Source of the DNA: Thermosynechococcus vestitus BP-1
GTDB taxonomy: Bacteria; Cyanobacteriota; Cyanobacteriia; Thermosynechococcales; Thermosynechococcaceae
Reading direction: 5' to 3'
Assembly (NCBI RefSeq): GCF_000011345.1
Contig: NC_004113.1
Span: 2,170,001-2,234,000 of the forward strand
Length of the DNA stretch: 64,000 bases
Positions 1-7,935 of this stretch are shown piece after piece; positions within the stretch are counted from its first letter, which is position 1, and every line of letters starts with the position of its first letter. The notes below the pieces were generated by a model. It was not told where the DNA came from. It saw only the letters and a program-made list of their open reading frames with translations, and made no database searches. Both the position numbers and the translations under genes were made by a program.

Positions 1-417
1 AAGGCAGGCAAACCGCAAGGAAAGCTGATGAGGGTGCGGGTAGAGGAGGCGGGAAAAAGCGAATGCTAGCCTGTAATGGGCTAGATAGGGATTGAGAATG
101 TTGGCAGGACATTCAACATCATCCGACTCGAAAGAGGGCAGACTTCCCGCTGGTCCCCGATTACGGGAAAACCTACAGAACCTCCCTAATGGTGACAAAG
201 CAAATGGCGGTGACCTTGAGTCACTGGTGCGGTCACCAACCTTCCACCAAACCTTCCACCAAAGGTAGAGAGGCTGTAGATGAGTATCGTAAAGGTTGTA
301 CATACAACCGGTTCCTCCTAAAAGAGGAGTCTTGGGGGGCTCGAGCCGGATGCAGGGAAACTTGCACGTCCGGTTCCTAGGGGGCTAGGGGGCAGCGATG
401 CCCCCCTGCTACCCGAC
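1..417 (+). mobile_element. Group II intron, 3' part, no reverse transcriptase ORF
   Basis: Domain V is plain at 343-376: it starts GAGCCGGATGC, has the catalytic AGC at 344-346, a GAAA tetraloop at 357-360, and closes with GCACGTCCGGTTC. Domain VI follows at 377-417, with a G-rich/C-rich stem and a candidate branch A near 411, about 7 nt from the 3' end (..CCCGAC). The next base resumes a tnpB reading frame, which fixes the junction at about 417/418. No reverse transcriptase/maturase is encoded between the window start and domain V. A 63-codon ORF at 189-380 lies where an intron-encoded protein would begin, so this looks like an ORF-deleted copy that would depend on a maturase supplied in trans (inference). 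The 5' end lies outside the window. Domain IV holds a perfect 12-bp tandem duplication (238-261). Confidence 0.85.
238..261. repeat. Perfect 12-bp tandem duplication in the intron
   Basis: The unit AACCTTCCACCA occurs at 238-249 and again at 250-261 with no spacer. It lies between the presumed intron core and domain V, a region that tolerates length change. It is one of six such short tandem duplications in this window. Confidence 0.9.
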
Positions 418-539
418 TAAATGCTGCTCGGAATATTTTGGCCGTGGGACACACGGTTACAGTCTGTGGAGCGGGTGTAAGACCTGATAGACATACGTCT
501 AGAGGGCAACTGCGAAGAAGCAGAAAGTCCCAAAAGTGA
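418..539 (+). pseudogene. tnpB: tnpB C-terminal exon (IS200/IS605-type), split by the intron
   Basis: From 420 the frame reads NAARNILAVGHTVTVCGAG... for 39 codons to TGA at 537-539. NAARNIL is the residue run that follows the third RuvC aspartate (DRDxNAARNIL) in TnpB, the RNA-guided nuclease of IS200/IS605 and IS607 elements. The aspartate codon would lie just 5' of the intron, so the intron sits inside the codons of the RuvC-III motif. The rest of tnpB is outside the window, so whether splicing restores a full ORF cannot be seen. Marked as pseudogene because the ORF is interrupted; it could still be functional after splicing. Confidence 0.8.
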
Positions 540-579
540 TTTTGGGAATCTCCCTGCTTTAGCGGGGGGAGGATGTCAA
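418..579 (+). mobile_element. IS200/IS605-type right end with presumed omegaRNA 3' part
   Basis: After the tnpB stop come two hairpins: CCCAAAA-GTGA-TTTTGGG (529-546, spanning the stop codon) and CTCCCTGC-TTTA-GCGGGGGGAG (550-572), then GATGTCAA ending near 579. This arrangement (tnpB tail, overlapping hairpin, C/G-rich hairpin near the end) is usual for cyanobacterial tnpB elements, where the 3' part of tnpB and the right end also encode the omegaRNA. The exact end and the left end cannot be set from this window. Confidence 0.6.
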
Positions 580-594
580 CCTAAAATTCTGGTC

Positions 595-963
595 TTACGA
601 CCGGTGGGACTCAGCGGGCAATAGGCTAGGAAACGAGTGGGCCAGCAGTTGCTGCAAGGCTTGACGAAAGTCCCCCTGAACAAGGGCAGGATCAAACCGC
701 TGCACCAATTCCCCGCGATCGAAAAAAAGAACGGTTGGCAAGCTCCTCAATTGAAAGTGCCGACTGAGGGCAAAGTTTTCATCGGCATTGATCCTCAGAA
801 CTTGCAACTGTTGGGGCAGCGACTGCTCCAGTTGATCCAGCAGGGGATCAATGAGGCGGCACAGGCCACACCAAGGGGCCCAAAAATGAACAATGACAGG
901 CACGGGGGCACTGCGAATTTGCCGCTGGAATCCTTCTATATTCGATTGCTGAATGCCCTTCAC
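595..963 (-). CDS. Thioredoxin-like protein with WCGLC active site (TrxC-like)
   Basis: 122 residues, a single thioredoxin fold. The redox motif is W31-C-G-L-C35 where classical thioredoxins have WCGPC; both cysteines and the cis-proline region (LRSLPTVLFF, P76) are kept, so dithiol chemistry should be possible. The Pro-to-Leu change is known from the atypical cyanobacterial TrxC group, which is why I suggest that class (moderate confidence). No signal peptide is seen, so it is probably cytosolic. The start is a GTG (961-963) with only a weak upstream purine stretch. It stands alone, 15 bp beyond the right end of the tnpB element and transcribed toward it. Confidence 0.85.
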   Translation of the reverse strand: MKGIQQSNIEGFQRQIRSAPVPVIVHFWAPWCGLCRLIDPLLDQLEQSLPQQLQVLRINADENFALSRHFQLRSLPTVLFFDRGELVQRFDPALVQGDFRQALQQLLAHSFPSLLPAESHRS

Positions 964-1086
964 GTTGTTATCTCGTTTTGTCTTGGGATCATCCTAGCAG
1001 TCAGCGGTGGGTTTGCAGCAGCCCTGGGGGGCGATCGCATGCCGTAGGATCAAAAATAGTGCATAGGATTGCGATTAACCTTTCCA

Positions 1087-1899
1087 ATGACCCCCACTCC
1101 TTCCCCCAAGTCTACCCTTTGGCAAAACCTTTTCCTCCTGCTGTTACGGGAGGCGATCGCCACGCTTCAGGGGATCATTCACCTCCTCAGCAAGGCCATG
1201 GAGCAACTTCAGGGGATGGCCACACAACAGGGGATCACCCCAGAACAGCTCAATCCCGAACGTTCATGGGTCAATCGAGGGGCAGCCCTATGGTGGCAGG
1301 GAATGGGCTGGGTACAGCAACGGCTGCCGGCTCATCTACAGCAGCGTTATAACCGTACGACATTAACGGGGATCGCGATCGCTCTCCTTTTCATTGTGCT
1401 TTGGTTGCATCCCCTCAGTTGGTTTCAAGCTCCCGCTCCGCCAGCGGCGAAAGCAACCCAGCATCCCCAAGCCAGTGTGCTGGTGCCACCTCGCCCCGCA
1501 CCCACGCCAACGGCGGCAACACCACCCCCCCTGCCCCCCCCGATGCCAAAGCCAACACCGATACCCACGCCGTCAGCAGTGGCGATCGCGCCTGCCTCCG
1601 CTGTCAGTGACAGCCTCACCGTCCGCCAGCAATTGCTGGCCATTTGCGATCGCTACAGCAACGCCCTTGATCCCACCCTAACCCTCACCCCCAGCGAGCA
1701 GCGCTTGGAACTGATGCTGGCCAACGGTTGGTATGATCTCAGTCCTGCAAAGCAAGATCAACTGGCGCAAAGCCTTTGGCAAACCGCCCATGACTTGGGG
1801 TATCAGACCGTAATGATCATGGATACCGAAGGTCACCTGCTTGTGCGTGATCCTGTGGTGGGTGACAATGCTATTGTTGTCCGTCGCAAGCTGATCTAA
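1087..1899 (+). CDS. Hypothetical membrane protein with proline-rich linker
   Basis: About 270 residues from the ATG at 1087; a TTG six codons upstream is the alternative start. Layout: N-terminal amphipathic region (1-90), one transmembrane segment around residues 95-112 (GIAIALLFIVLWL), a Pro/Ala/Thr-rich linker (about 115-172) and a C-terminal globular part of about 95 residues ending VVRRKLI. I recognise no named domain. The linker and single membrane span suggest that the C-terminal part is held away from the membrane. It lies 69 bp upstream of recA on the same strand and could share a transcript with it, but nothing links the functions. Confidence 0.7.
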   Translation: MTPTPSPKSTLWQNLFLLLLREAIATLQGIIHLLSKAMEQLQGMATQQGITPEQLNPERSWVNRGAALWWQGMGWVQQRLPAHLQQRYNRTTLTGIAIALLFIVLWLHPLSWFQAPAPPAAKATQHPQASVLVPPRPAPTPTAATPPPLPPPMPKPTPIPTPSAVAIAPASAVSDSLTVRQQLLAICDRYSNALDPTLTLTPSEQRLELMLANGWYDLSPAKQDQLAQSLWQTAHDLGYQTVMIMDTEGHLLVRDPVVGDNAIVVRRKLI

Positions 1900-1968
1900 C
1901 CCGCCCCCTTGGCGATCCGTTTCACCAATCCGCTAACTTAGAAAGGTGCCAACTTCTGCAACCTCACT

Positions 1969-3036
1969 ATGAGTGACACCACCCTTTCCCTCCTTTCCCC
2001 CGAAAAGCGCAAAGCCCTTGAGTTTGCCATCTCCCAAATTGAACGCAGCTTTGGTAAGGGCAGCATTATGCGCCTTGGAGATGCCACCAGCATGAAGGTG
2101 GAGACGATTTCCAGTGGCGCCCTCACCCTTGACCTTGCTTTGGGCGGTGGACTACCGAAGGGGCGGATCATTGAAATTTATGGGCCTGAAAGTTCAGGGA
2201 AAACCACCTTAGCCCTCCATGCCATCGCTGAAGTGCAAAAGGCAGGGGGTGTGGCGGCTTTTGTGGATGCTGAACATGCCCTTGATCCCACCTATGCCGC
2301 TGCCCTACGGGTAGATATTCAAAACTTACTGGTTGCCCAGCCAGACACTGGGGAAGCGGCTCTAGAAATTGTTGATCAACTGGTGCGCTCAACCGCTGTG
2401 GATATTATAGTGGTGGACTCCGTGGCCGCCTTAGTACCCCGTGCCGAAATTGAGGGTGACATGGGAGAGAGCCATGTGGGGCTGCAAGCCCGCCTCATGA
2501 GCCAAGCCCTGCGCAAAATTAACGGCAATATCAGTAAAACAGGTTGTACGGTGATTTTCCTGAACCAATTGCGGCAAAAAATTGGCCTCACCTACGGTAA
2601 CCCGGAAACAACGACGGGGGGAGTAGCCCTCAAGTTCTATGCCTCGGTGCGCCTAGATATTCGACGGGTGCAAACCCTGAAGAAGGGAACAGAGGAATTT
2701 GGTATTCGCGCCAAAGTCAAGGTGGCCAAAAATAAAGTGGCGCCTCCCTTTCGCATTGCGGAGTTTGACATTATTTTTGGTAAGGGTATTGCCAATCTCG
2801 GCTGTATCCTCGACATGGCTGAGGAAGTTGGTGTGATTACCCGCAAGGGGGCTTGGTATTCCTACAACGGCGAAAATCTTGCCCAAGGCCGCGACAACAC
2901 AATTAACTACATGGAGGAGAACCCCAGCTTTGCCCAAGAGATTGAACAGCAGGTGCGGCAAAGGTTTGACCAGCGGGTAGCCCTCTCCGCCAATACAGCG
3001 GCTTATACTGAGGAGGAAATTGGCGAAGGGGAATAG
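1969..3036 (+). CDS. recA: Recombinase RecA
   Basis: 355 residues, full length for the family. RecA forms ATP-dependent filaments on single-stranded DNA for strand exchange and triggers LexA self-cleavage where LexA is present. Visible features: Walker A GPESSGKT (72-79), Walker B ending in D150 (IIVVD), the L2 region with [10 protein letters not shown] and GNPETTTGG, and an acidic C-terminal tail ([10 protein letters not shown]). No LexA-type operator was recognised upstream. Its last 34 bp overlap the convergent GNAT gene. Confidence 0.98.
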   Translation: MSDTTLSLLSPEKRKALEFAISQIERSFGKGSIMRLGDATSMKVETISSGALTLDLALGGGLPKGRIIEIYGPESSGKTTLALHAIAEVQKAGGVAAFVDAEHALDPTYAAALRVDIQNLLVAQPDTGEAALEIVDQLVRSTAVDIIVVDSVAALVPRAEIEGDMGESHVGLQARLMSQALRKINGNISKTGCTVIFLNQLRQKIGLTYGNPETTTGGVALKFYASVRLDIRRVQTLKKGTEEFGIRAKVKVAKNKVAPPFRIAEFDIIFGKGIANLGCILDMAEEVGVITRKGAWYSYNGENLAQGRDNTINYMEENPSFAQEIEQQVRQRFDQRVALSANTAAYTEEEIGEGE

Positions 3037-3542
3037 GGGCGATCGCTCGCCAGGGACTTTCGCAGGAGCAATTTCCGCTCTCCCCAAAACGTGAAGCCCT
3101 CCTCAACCACTTCAAAGCCACAGCGGGCATATAACTGCTGCGCCGCCTGATTTTGGGCAAGGACGTGAAGATAGAGATTGGAATAGGTGGAGCAAAGGTG
3201 GGTCTCAACAGTCTCTAATAGCCGCCGGCCAATGCCCCGCCGCCGGTAATCGGGATGCACCGCCAAATTGGAGAGATAGGGAGAGGGTTGCCCCCTAAGC
3301 TCACGGAGCTGCACTTCAACACTCCCCACACAGAGAGCAGAGCCTCCCGTGCGTAGGACGGCTAACCAACAGTGGTAGTGGGGCCGCTCCCGCTGCCAGC
3401 GATCGCGCAAATCCTGCTCAATCCCTAACTGAATGAAACTGCGCCAAAGGGCTTGCCAACCGCTGCCGGGATGAAAACTCAGCGCCACCAGCTGAGCGAC
3501 ACTGGGAAGGTCAGTGATCTCTGCCGCCCGAATCTCAATCAT
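3003..3542 (-). CDS. GNAT-family N-acetyltransferase
   Basis: 179 residues. The acetyl-CoA binding motif A is visible: [18 protein letters not shown], with the pyrophosphate loop RRRGIG at about 100-105, followed by the motif B region [19 protein letters not shown] typical of RimI-like enzymes. The acceptor substrate cannot be told from the sequence. It starts 1 bp after the stop of the TPR gene on the same strand and is very probably co-transcribed with it. The 3' end overlaps recA tail to tail. Confidence 0.9.
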   Translation of the reverse strand: MIEIRAAEITDLPSVAQLVALSFHPGSGWQALWRSFIQLGIEQDLRDRWQRERPHYHCWLAVLRTGGSALCVGSVEVQLRELRGQPSPYLSNLAVHPDYRRRGIGRRLLETVETHLCSTYSNLYLHVLAQNQAAQQLYARCGFEVVEEGFTFWGERKLLLRKSLASDRPYSPSPISSSV

Positions 3543-3543
3543 C

Positions 3544-4419
3544 CTAGGGCTGAGGAAGGGCAGATTGCTCAGGTTGGAGTTGGCTCATCAGTGCCCGCAG
3601 CGGGGGCTTGGCCAATAGGATTTGCGTATCCGCCACTAAGCGATCGCCCCAGAGGTTTTCCCGTTGAAACTCCACGGTGCCATAGCGGCTATCAAGGCGC
3701 AGGGCCTCCTCTGCCAGTTGCAGTGCTCTTGCTTCATTCCCCAGTTGCAACAGGGCTGTTGCTAGGGCTAGTTTCGGTTCACTCGCCTTGGGGTCAATGT
3801 CTGCGGCCTGTTCCCAGTTCTTAACTGCTTGGCGGATATGGCCCTGTTCATAGAGGACGAGGCCAATGTTGGTATAGGCTGGCCAAAACCGTCGATCCAA
3901 GCGCAATGAGCGGCGGTATTGCTCGATCGCCCGATCCTTCTGCCCCAATTTGAGATAGGCATTGCCCAGATTAAACCATTCCTCGGTGGCATTGGGCTTG
4001 AGTGCCAATCCCTGCTCGATCGCCCGTGCTGCGGCGTCGTAGCGCCCTAGGCGAAAATGGGCAGAGCCTAAGTTGAAATAAGCTCCTGGATTTTTGTCAT
4101 TGAGTTTCAAAGACTGCTCTAGGGCTGGCACCGCATCCTTGGGTTGATTAACTGTCAGGTAGAGTCCCCCCAGTAATGCCCAAATTTCGTGGGCTCGGGG
4201 TGCCAACTGCACTGCCAGCTTTGCCCGCACCAAAGCATCTTCAAATTGCTGGAACTGCGCCAGTTGCAGGGCTTCTTGTGCCACGACAAAACCATTTTGT
4301 TCCATCTCCTTAGCATTGAGTTCAAGGGTGCGCGGCAGCACCACTTGTGCCGTGGCTACACTGCTACTCAGGAGGACTAGACTAAGACCAAGGAGAAAGC
4401 GGGCAGTTGTTTTAAGCAC
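3544..4419 (-). CDS. Secreted TPR-repeat protein
   Basis: About 291 residues from the GTG at 4417-4419; an ATG at 4485 would add 22 residues. I prefer the GTG because it puts a typical signal peptide (LKTTARFLLGLSLVLLSSSVATA) at the N-terminus. The mature part has at least five TPR units of 34 residues, for example NPGAYFNLGSAHFRLGRYDAA, TEEWFNLGNAYLKLGQKDRA and WPAYTNIGLVLYEQGHIRQA. Such proteins act as interaction scaffolds, here probably on the periplasmic or lumenal side (inference). It precedes the GNAT gene by 1 bp. Confidence 0.85.
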   Translation of the reverse strand: MLKTTARFLLGLSLVLLSSSVATAQVVLPRTLELNAKEMEQNGFVVAQEALQLAQFQQFEDALVRAKLAVQLAPRAHEIWALLGGLYLTVNQPKDAVPALEQSLKLNDKNPGAYFNLGSAHFRLGRYDAAARAIEQGLALKPNATEEWFNLGNAYLKLGQKDRAIEQYRRSLRLDRRFWPAYTNIGLVLYEQGHIRQAVKNWEQAADIDPKASEPKLALATALLQLGNEARALQLAEEALRLDSRYGTVEFQRENLWGDRLVADTQILLAKPPLRALMSQLQPEQSALPQP

Positions 4420-4629
4420 GATGGGCGTCTCGGTGTGAACTGAGCAGGGTAGATTCTTCTTTAGTTTGCCACAACCTCTCAGCATTTGGTGTTTGCTGCC
4501 GCCACCTTTGCGCCAAGATGCTTGCTTTCTGACAAATGATGGATTAATTTAGACCTTGGTTGGGCTCTCAATTTGTATGTTTCTTCACATTTTCTAAACA
4601 AAATTAAACATGTTTTTAGGGAAGCTTAA

Positions 4630-4893
4630 ATGTCAAACAGTTCAGATCAAAACATCCCCAACTATCTTGTTCCAGCAATTCTTTCAACAATTTGTTGTTG
4701 TTTACCTTTTGGCGTTGTCGCTATTATTTTTGCTTCCCAAGTCAATTCAAGGTTAGCGGCCGGCGATCGCGCCGGGGCATTAGATGCCTCAAACAAAGCA
4801 AAGCTATTCACTTGGCTTGCCGTCATTTCAGGACTGGTGGGCAGTGCCATTTATATCATTCTGATCGTTATAGCTCAGCAAATCGGCCAATAA
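4630..4893 (+). CDS. CD225/dispanin-like small membrane protein
   Basis: 87 residues. Two hydrophobic segments (about 13-36 and 60-84) flank a short polar loop, with a cysteine cluster CCCLPFG at the first segment and the pattern FASQVNSRLAAGDRAGALDASNKAKLF. This matches the CD225/dispanin domain, best known from interferon-induced transmembrane proteins and also present in small bacterial proteins of unknown role. A GGGAAG Shine-Dalgarno lies just before the ATG. The upstream 130 bp are unusually AT-rich for this genome. The 3' end overlaps convergent nagA by 26 bp. Confidence 0.8.
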   Translation: MSNSSDQNIPNYLVPAILSTICCCLPFGVVAIIFASQVNSRLAAGDRAGALDASNKAKLFTWLAVISGLVGSAIYIILIVIAQQIGQ

Positions 4894-6010
4894 CTGGCAA
4901 TCGCTCGTAGTGGTGGGGAGAGCGCCAGCGCAGGAGATGACTCACGGGTTGCCCGACTAACTCCGTCCTCAGGCCAACGGCACGGCGGGGGTTCAGCGTT
5001 GCCAAGGCAAGAGCCGCCTCAAAGTCACACACCCCCCAATCCACCAAGCGCCCCACCATTGCCAAGAGGGGAACCGTTGTGCCACAGAGGGTACCATCCT
5101 CAAGGCGAGCGGTGCCATTTTTGACTTCAATGTGCCGTTGATCCCACGGGTAGATGCCATCCCCTAAACCCAGGGGGGCCAAGGCATCACTGACCAAAAA
5201 GAGGCGATCGCCCGCGCACTGCCACAGCAGCTTCAGCATTTGCGGATGAACATGAACCCCATCGCCAATGACCCCACACCAGACCCGTTGGTCCGTCAAA
5301 GCTGCCGCCAACAACCCCGGCTCGCGGTGATGTAGGGGGGGCATGGCATTAAAGGCATGGGTAATCATTGTTGCACCCGCATCAAAAGCCGCCTGAGCTT
5401 CCTCCACCGTGGCCAAAGAGTGACCTAAACTCACCGTGATCCCCAACTGCCGCAGATAGGGCAGCACCTCACCACTGGCATCTAATTCGGGGGCGAGGGT
5501 GAGAATCTCAATGGAATCACTGAACTCCCCTAGGACGGTTTGCACCCTTTCTAGGGTCAAGGGCTGAAGATGAGACGGGGGATGGGCACCGCGCTTCTGA
5601 GGATTGAGGAAAGGCCCCTCCAAATGCACACCCAAAATCTTGGCCTCAGATGCTTGCCCATTGGGCGCATACTCGTGGATTACCCCTAGGGCAGTGTGAA
5701 TTTCAGCGAGGGGAGCGGTCACGATGGTGGGGGCATAGGCGTCAATCCCCTGTTGCCAAAGGTAGTGGCTAATGGTTGGCAGCGGCTCGGCTGTTTTTAA
5801 CCAGGGAAAGGGAAGGCCCAAGGCACCATTAATTTGTAGATCTACGCCCCCAAGGGAGAGATAATCACCGGCAAAATCCAGAACCTCAACCGTTTCTGGT
5901 GGAATTAAGTTGGCACCAATGGCGGCCACCTTGCCATCGGCAATTTGCACCTGTTGCAGGCGATCGCTCCCCAAAAGCCGCACGCGATCCAGCCATTGCA
6001 GCACCCTCAT
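4868..6010 (-). CDS. nagA: N-acetylglucosamine-6-phosphate deacetylase
   Basis: 380 residues, normal length for NagA, an amidohydrolase that deacetylates GlcNAc-6-P to GlcN-6-P in amino-sugar recycling. Metal and catalytic positions are visible: VDLQING near 57-63 (the NagA variant of the HxH motif), HLEGPF with E131, GHS with H197, THAFNAM with H218 and VSDAL with D275 as the catalytic aspartate. The start overlaps the stop of the upstream ferredoxin gene by 4 bp (ATGA), so the two should be translationally coupled. Confidence 0.95.
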   Translation of the reverse strand: MRVLQWLDRVRLLGSDRLQQVQIADGKVAAIGANLIPPETVEVLDFAGDYLSLGGVDLQINGALGLPFPWLKTAEPLPTISHYLWQQGIDAYAPTIVTAPLAEIHTALGVIHEYAPNGQASEAKILGVHLEGPFLNPQKRGAHPPSHLQPLTLERVQTVLGEFSDSIEILTLAPELDASGEVLPYLRQLGITVSLGHSLATVEEAQAAFDAGATMITHAFNAMPPLHHREPGLLAAALTDQRVWCGVIGDGVHVHPQMLKLLWQCAGDRLFLVSDALAPLGLGDGIYPWDQRHIEVKNGTARLEDGTLCGTTVPLLAMVGRLVDWGVCDFEAALALATLNPRRAVGLRTELVGQPVSHLLRWRSPHHYERLPVIGRFAEL

Positions 6011-6234
6011 GCGGGCGTTGCCTGCAGATCAGGACGTTCTTCAGGGACAATGGCCCCCTCCACAGGACACACTTGCAGACAAATGCCGCAGTCAATACAG
6101 GTGGCAAAATCAATCCAGAACCAATCGGTCCCCTTGGCATTTTTGCCCGGCCCCGGATGAATACAGGCCACGGGACAGGCCTCAACACAATCGGCAACCC
6201 CTTCGCAGGTATTCGTGACAATGGTGTGCGCCAC
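6007..6234 (-). CDS. Two-cluster (7Fe/8Fe-type) ferredoxin
   Basis: 75 residues with eight cysteines: C10-x5-C16-x3-C20-P-x2-C24 and C46-x2-C49-x2-C52-x3-C56-P. The second set is a classical [4Fe-4S] motif with the fourth ligand CP in the first half; the wide C10/C16/C20 spacing resembles the [3Fe-4S] site of 7Fe ferredoxins. It is a small soluble electron carrier whose partner is unknown. It overlaps nagA by 4 bp downstream, a pairing without an obvious metabolic reason. Confidence 0.9.
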   Translation of the reverse strand: MAHTIVTNTCEGVADCVEACPVACIHPGPGKNAKGTDWFWIDFATCIDCGICLQVCPVEGAIVPEERPDLQATPA

Positions 6235-6301
6235 AGTGTTCTCCTCACTGAGAGTTGAAGGACATCTCGTTAGATTCAGATCTCAATTTTAAGGCTGTCG
6301 G

Positions 6302-7933
6302 CTAAATCCCTAGATCAGACTTCGCCGCTTGGGCTGCCTCCAATAGCAGGGGGGTTGGTAGCTCCTCCCAGTCGCGATCGCCCATCTCCCCATAAAAATG
6401 TTCATCATAGCTACGGGTTTGGATGACCACCGGCATGGGCACAGCGTGACCGAGCACAAGCGCCTGTTGTTTGGAATCCAGCTTGGCTAACACCGATCGC
6501 AACTGCTGCGAACCCGCGACGCCAGTAAAAATGGCCTCAATGTCCTTTTCATCGTTGAGGAGGGCGGTGATGCGCGTGCCAATTTGGGACATGATCTCGC
6601 TATCAATGCCCGAAGGCCGTTGATCAACAACCAGGAGCGTGACAAAGTACTTGCGCATCTCGCGGGCAATCGTGCCAAAAATCGTCTGTTTCACCGTCGC
6701 TGGCTCCAAGAAGCGGTGAGCCTCTTCAATGGTGATCACCAGTTGACGGGGGCGATCGCTGGGATTTTTTGTTTGCAGAAACACCTCCGACTGCTGTACG
6801 TAGGCTTGGTGAATGCGGCGGGCAATGATATTCGTTGCCAGCATATAGGAGAGCATATTCGCTTGGGAGCCAAACTCAATCACCACATGTTGACCTGCAG
6901 CTAGGGTCTCCAAAATTTGGCCAATGTAGTTCTTGCTACAGGTGTTGCGTAGGTACTTCAGTTGTTCCAGCCGCGTGAGTTTCCGTTGCAGGGCCATGAT
7001 GGAAGCCTTGCTGCCCATTTTCGTTTCACAAAACTCCTGAATCTCCTGATTGGTCATCATCAGCAGGCGAGTGATCCAGCCCTTGCCAAACTCATTGCGC
7101 AGAATCATTGCATTTTCCAGGCTGGCTTCCGAGAGGTTGAGTTCTGTCTGCACCAGCGCCAAGTCCTCGACCTCGATTTGATCAAAACCAATGTAGAGTT
7201 CCTGGGCATCGCGCACACCCCGCCGTTGGGTGGATTCAGGATCAAGGGTATAGATCTTTACTTGGCGTGGAAACAGTTGCCGCAATCCCTTCACGGTACT
7301 CAGTTGCTTGCCTTCACGGGTGGCCTCCCAGCCATACTCCGAGTGCATATCAAAAATCAGGTTCACCGCCGCCTGTTTGCGGATAATCCCCGACAACAAC
7401 AGCCGCGTCAAAAAGGACTTGCCCGTTCCCGACTTGCCAAATATGCCATTGCTGCGCTCGACAAAGCGATCTAAATCCAAACAAATGGGCACCGCCATAT
7501 CCAAGGGGGTGCCAATGGCAAAGTTGCGCCGCTGCGGATCGTCCTCCCAGCCAAAGACGGCGCGAAAGTCCCGTTCACTAGCCTCGTAGACGGGACTGAA
7601 ATGGGCAGGAATGGTTTTCACAGGGCGTAATTCCTGCTCATCGTCGAGAATCATCAGCATTGGCGCCACACTCAAGGTGGCAAAGGTGCCACTACCCGCC
7701 AGCACCTCCTGCAAAAAGCTATCTTCAAGGGCGGGGGGATTGAGGAGAATGCGGGGATTGGCAGTGCCGAGAGTAACATCCGTCAGTAGGCAAAAGAAGC
7801 GCGATCGCCGGCCTTGCACCACTAAAAATTGCCCAACCCGCAGTTCCTCCACTGAAACCTGACCACTGAGTCGCACTTCAAGGCCTTGAGTGAGGGATCC
7901 TTGGACAACGATTCCCAGTTGTTGAGCCGTCAT
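6302..7933 (-). CDS. HerA-like ATPase (HAS-barrel plus DUF87 domain)
   Basis: 543 residues from the ATG at 7933; a longer frame runs back to 8173 but would overlap the upstream gene by 238 bp and begins with unfolded-looking sequence. The N-terminal part (about 1-125) looks like a HAS beta-barrel. The ATPase has Walker A GIFGKSGTGKSFLTRL, a Walker B region LVITIEEAHRF, and VVDQRPSGIDSEIMSQIGTR, typical of HerA/FtsK-like translocases. HerA works with the NurA nuclease in archaea; no nurA is nearby, so the role here is open. It starts 2 bp after the peptidase gene. Confidence 0.88.
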   Translation of the reverse strand: MTAQQLGIVVQGSLTQGLEVRLSGQVSVEELRVGQFLVVQGRRSRFFCLLTDVTLGTANPRILLNPPALEDSFLQEVLAGSGTFATLSVAPMLMILDDEQELRPVKTIPAHFSPVYEASERDFRAVFGWEDDPQRRNFAIGTPLDMAVPICLDLDRFVERSNGIFGKSGTGKSFLTRLLLSGIIRKQAAVNLIFDMHSEYGWEATREGKQLSTVKGLRQLFPRQVKIYTLDPESTQRRGVRDAQELYIGFDQIEVEDLALVQTELNLSEASLENAMILRNEFGKGWITRLLMMTNQEIQEFCETKMGSKASIMALQRKLTRLEQLKYLRNTCSKNYIGQILETLAAGQHVVIEFGSQANMLSYMLATNIIARRIHQAYVQQSEVFLQTKNPSDRPRQLVITIEEAHRFLEPATVKQTIFGTIAREMRKYFVTLLVVDQRPSGIDSEIMSQIGTRITALLNDEKDIEAIFTGVAGSQQLRSVLAKLDSKQQALVLGHAVPMPVVIQTRSYDEHFYGEMGDRDWEELPTPLLLEAAQAAKSDLGI

Positions 7934-7935
7934 CT

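Noticed and set aside
34-38. GTGCG as the 5' end of the group II intron
   Set aside because: The bases before it do not encode the TnpB residues expected before NAARNIL, so the intron 5' end must lie outside the window.
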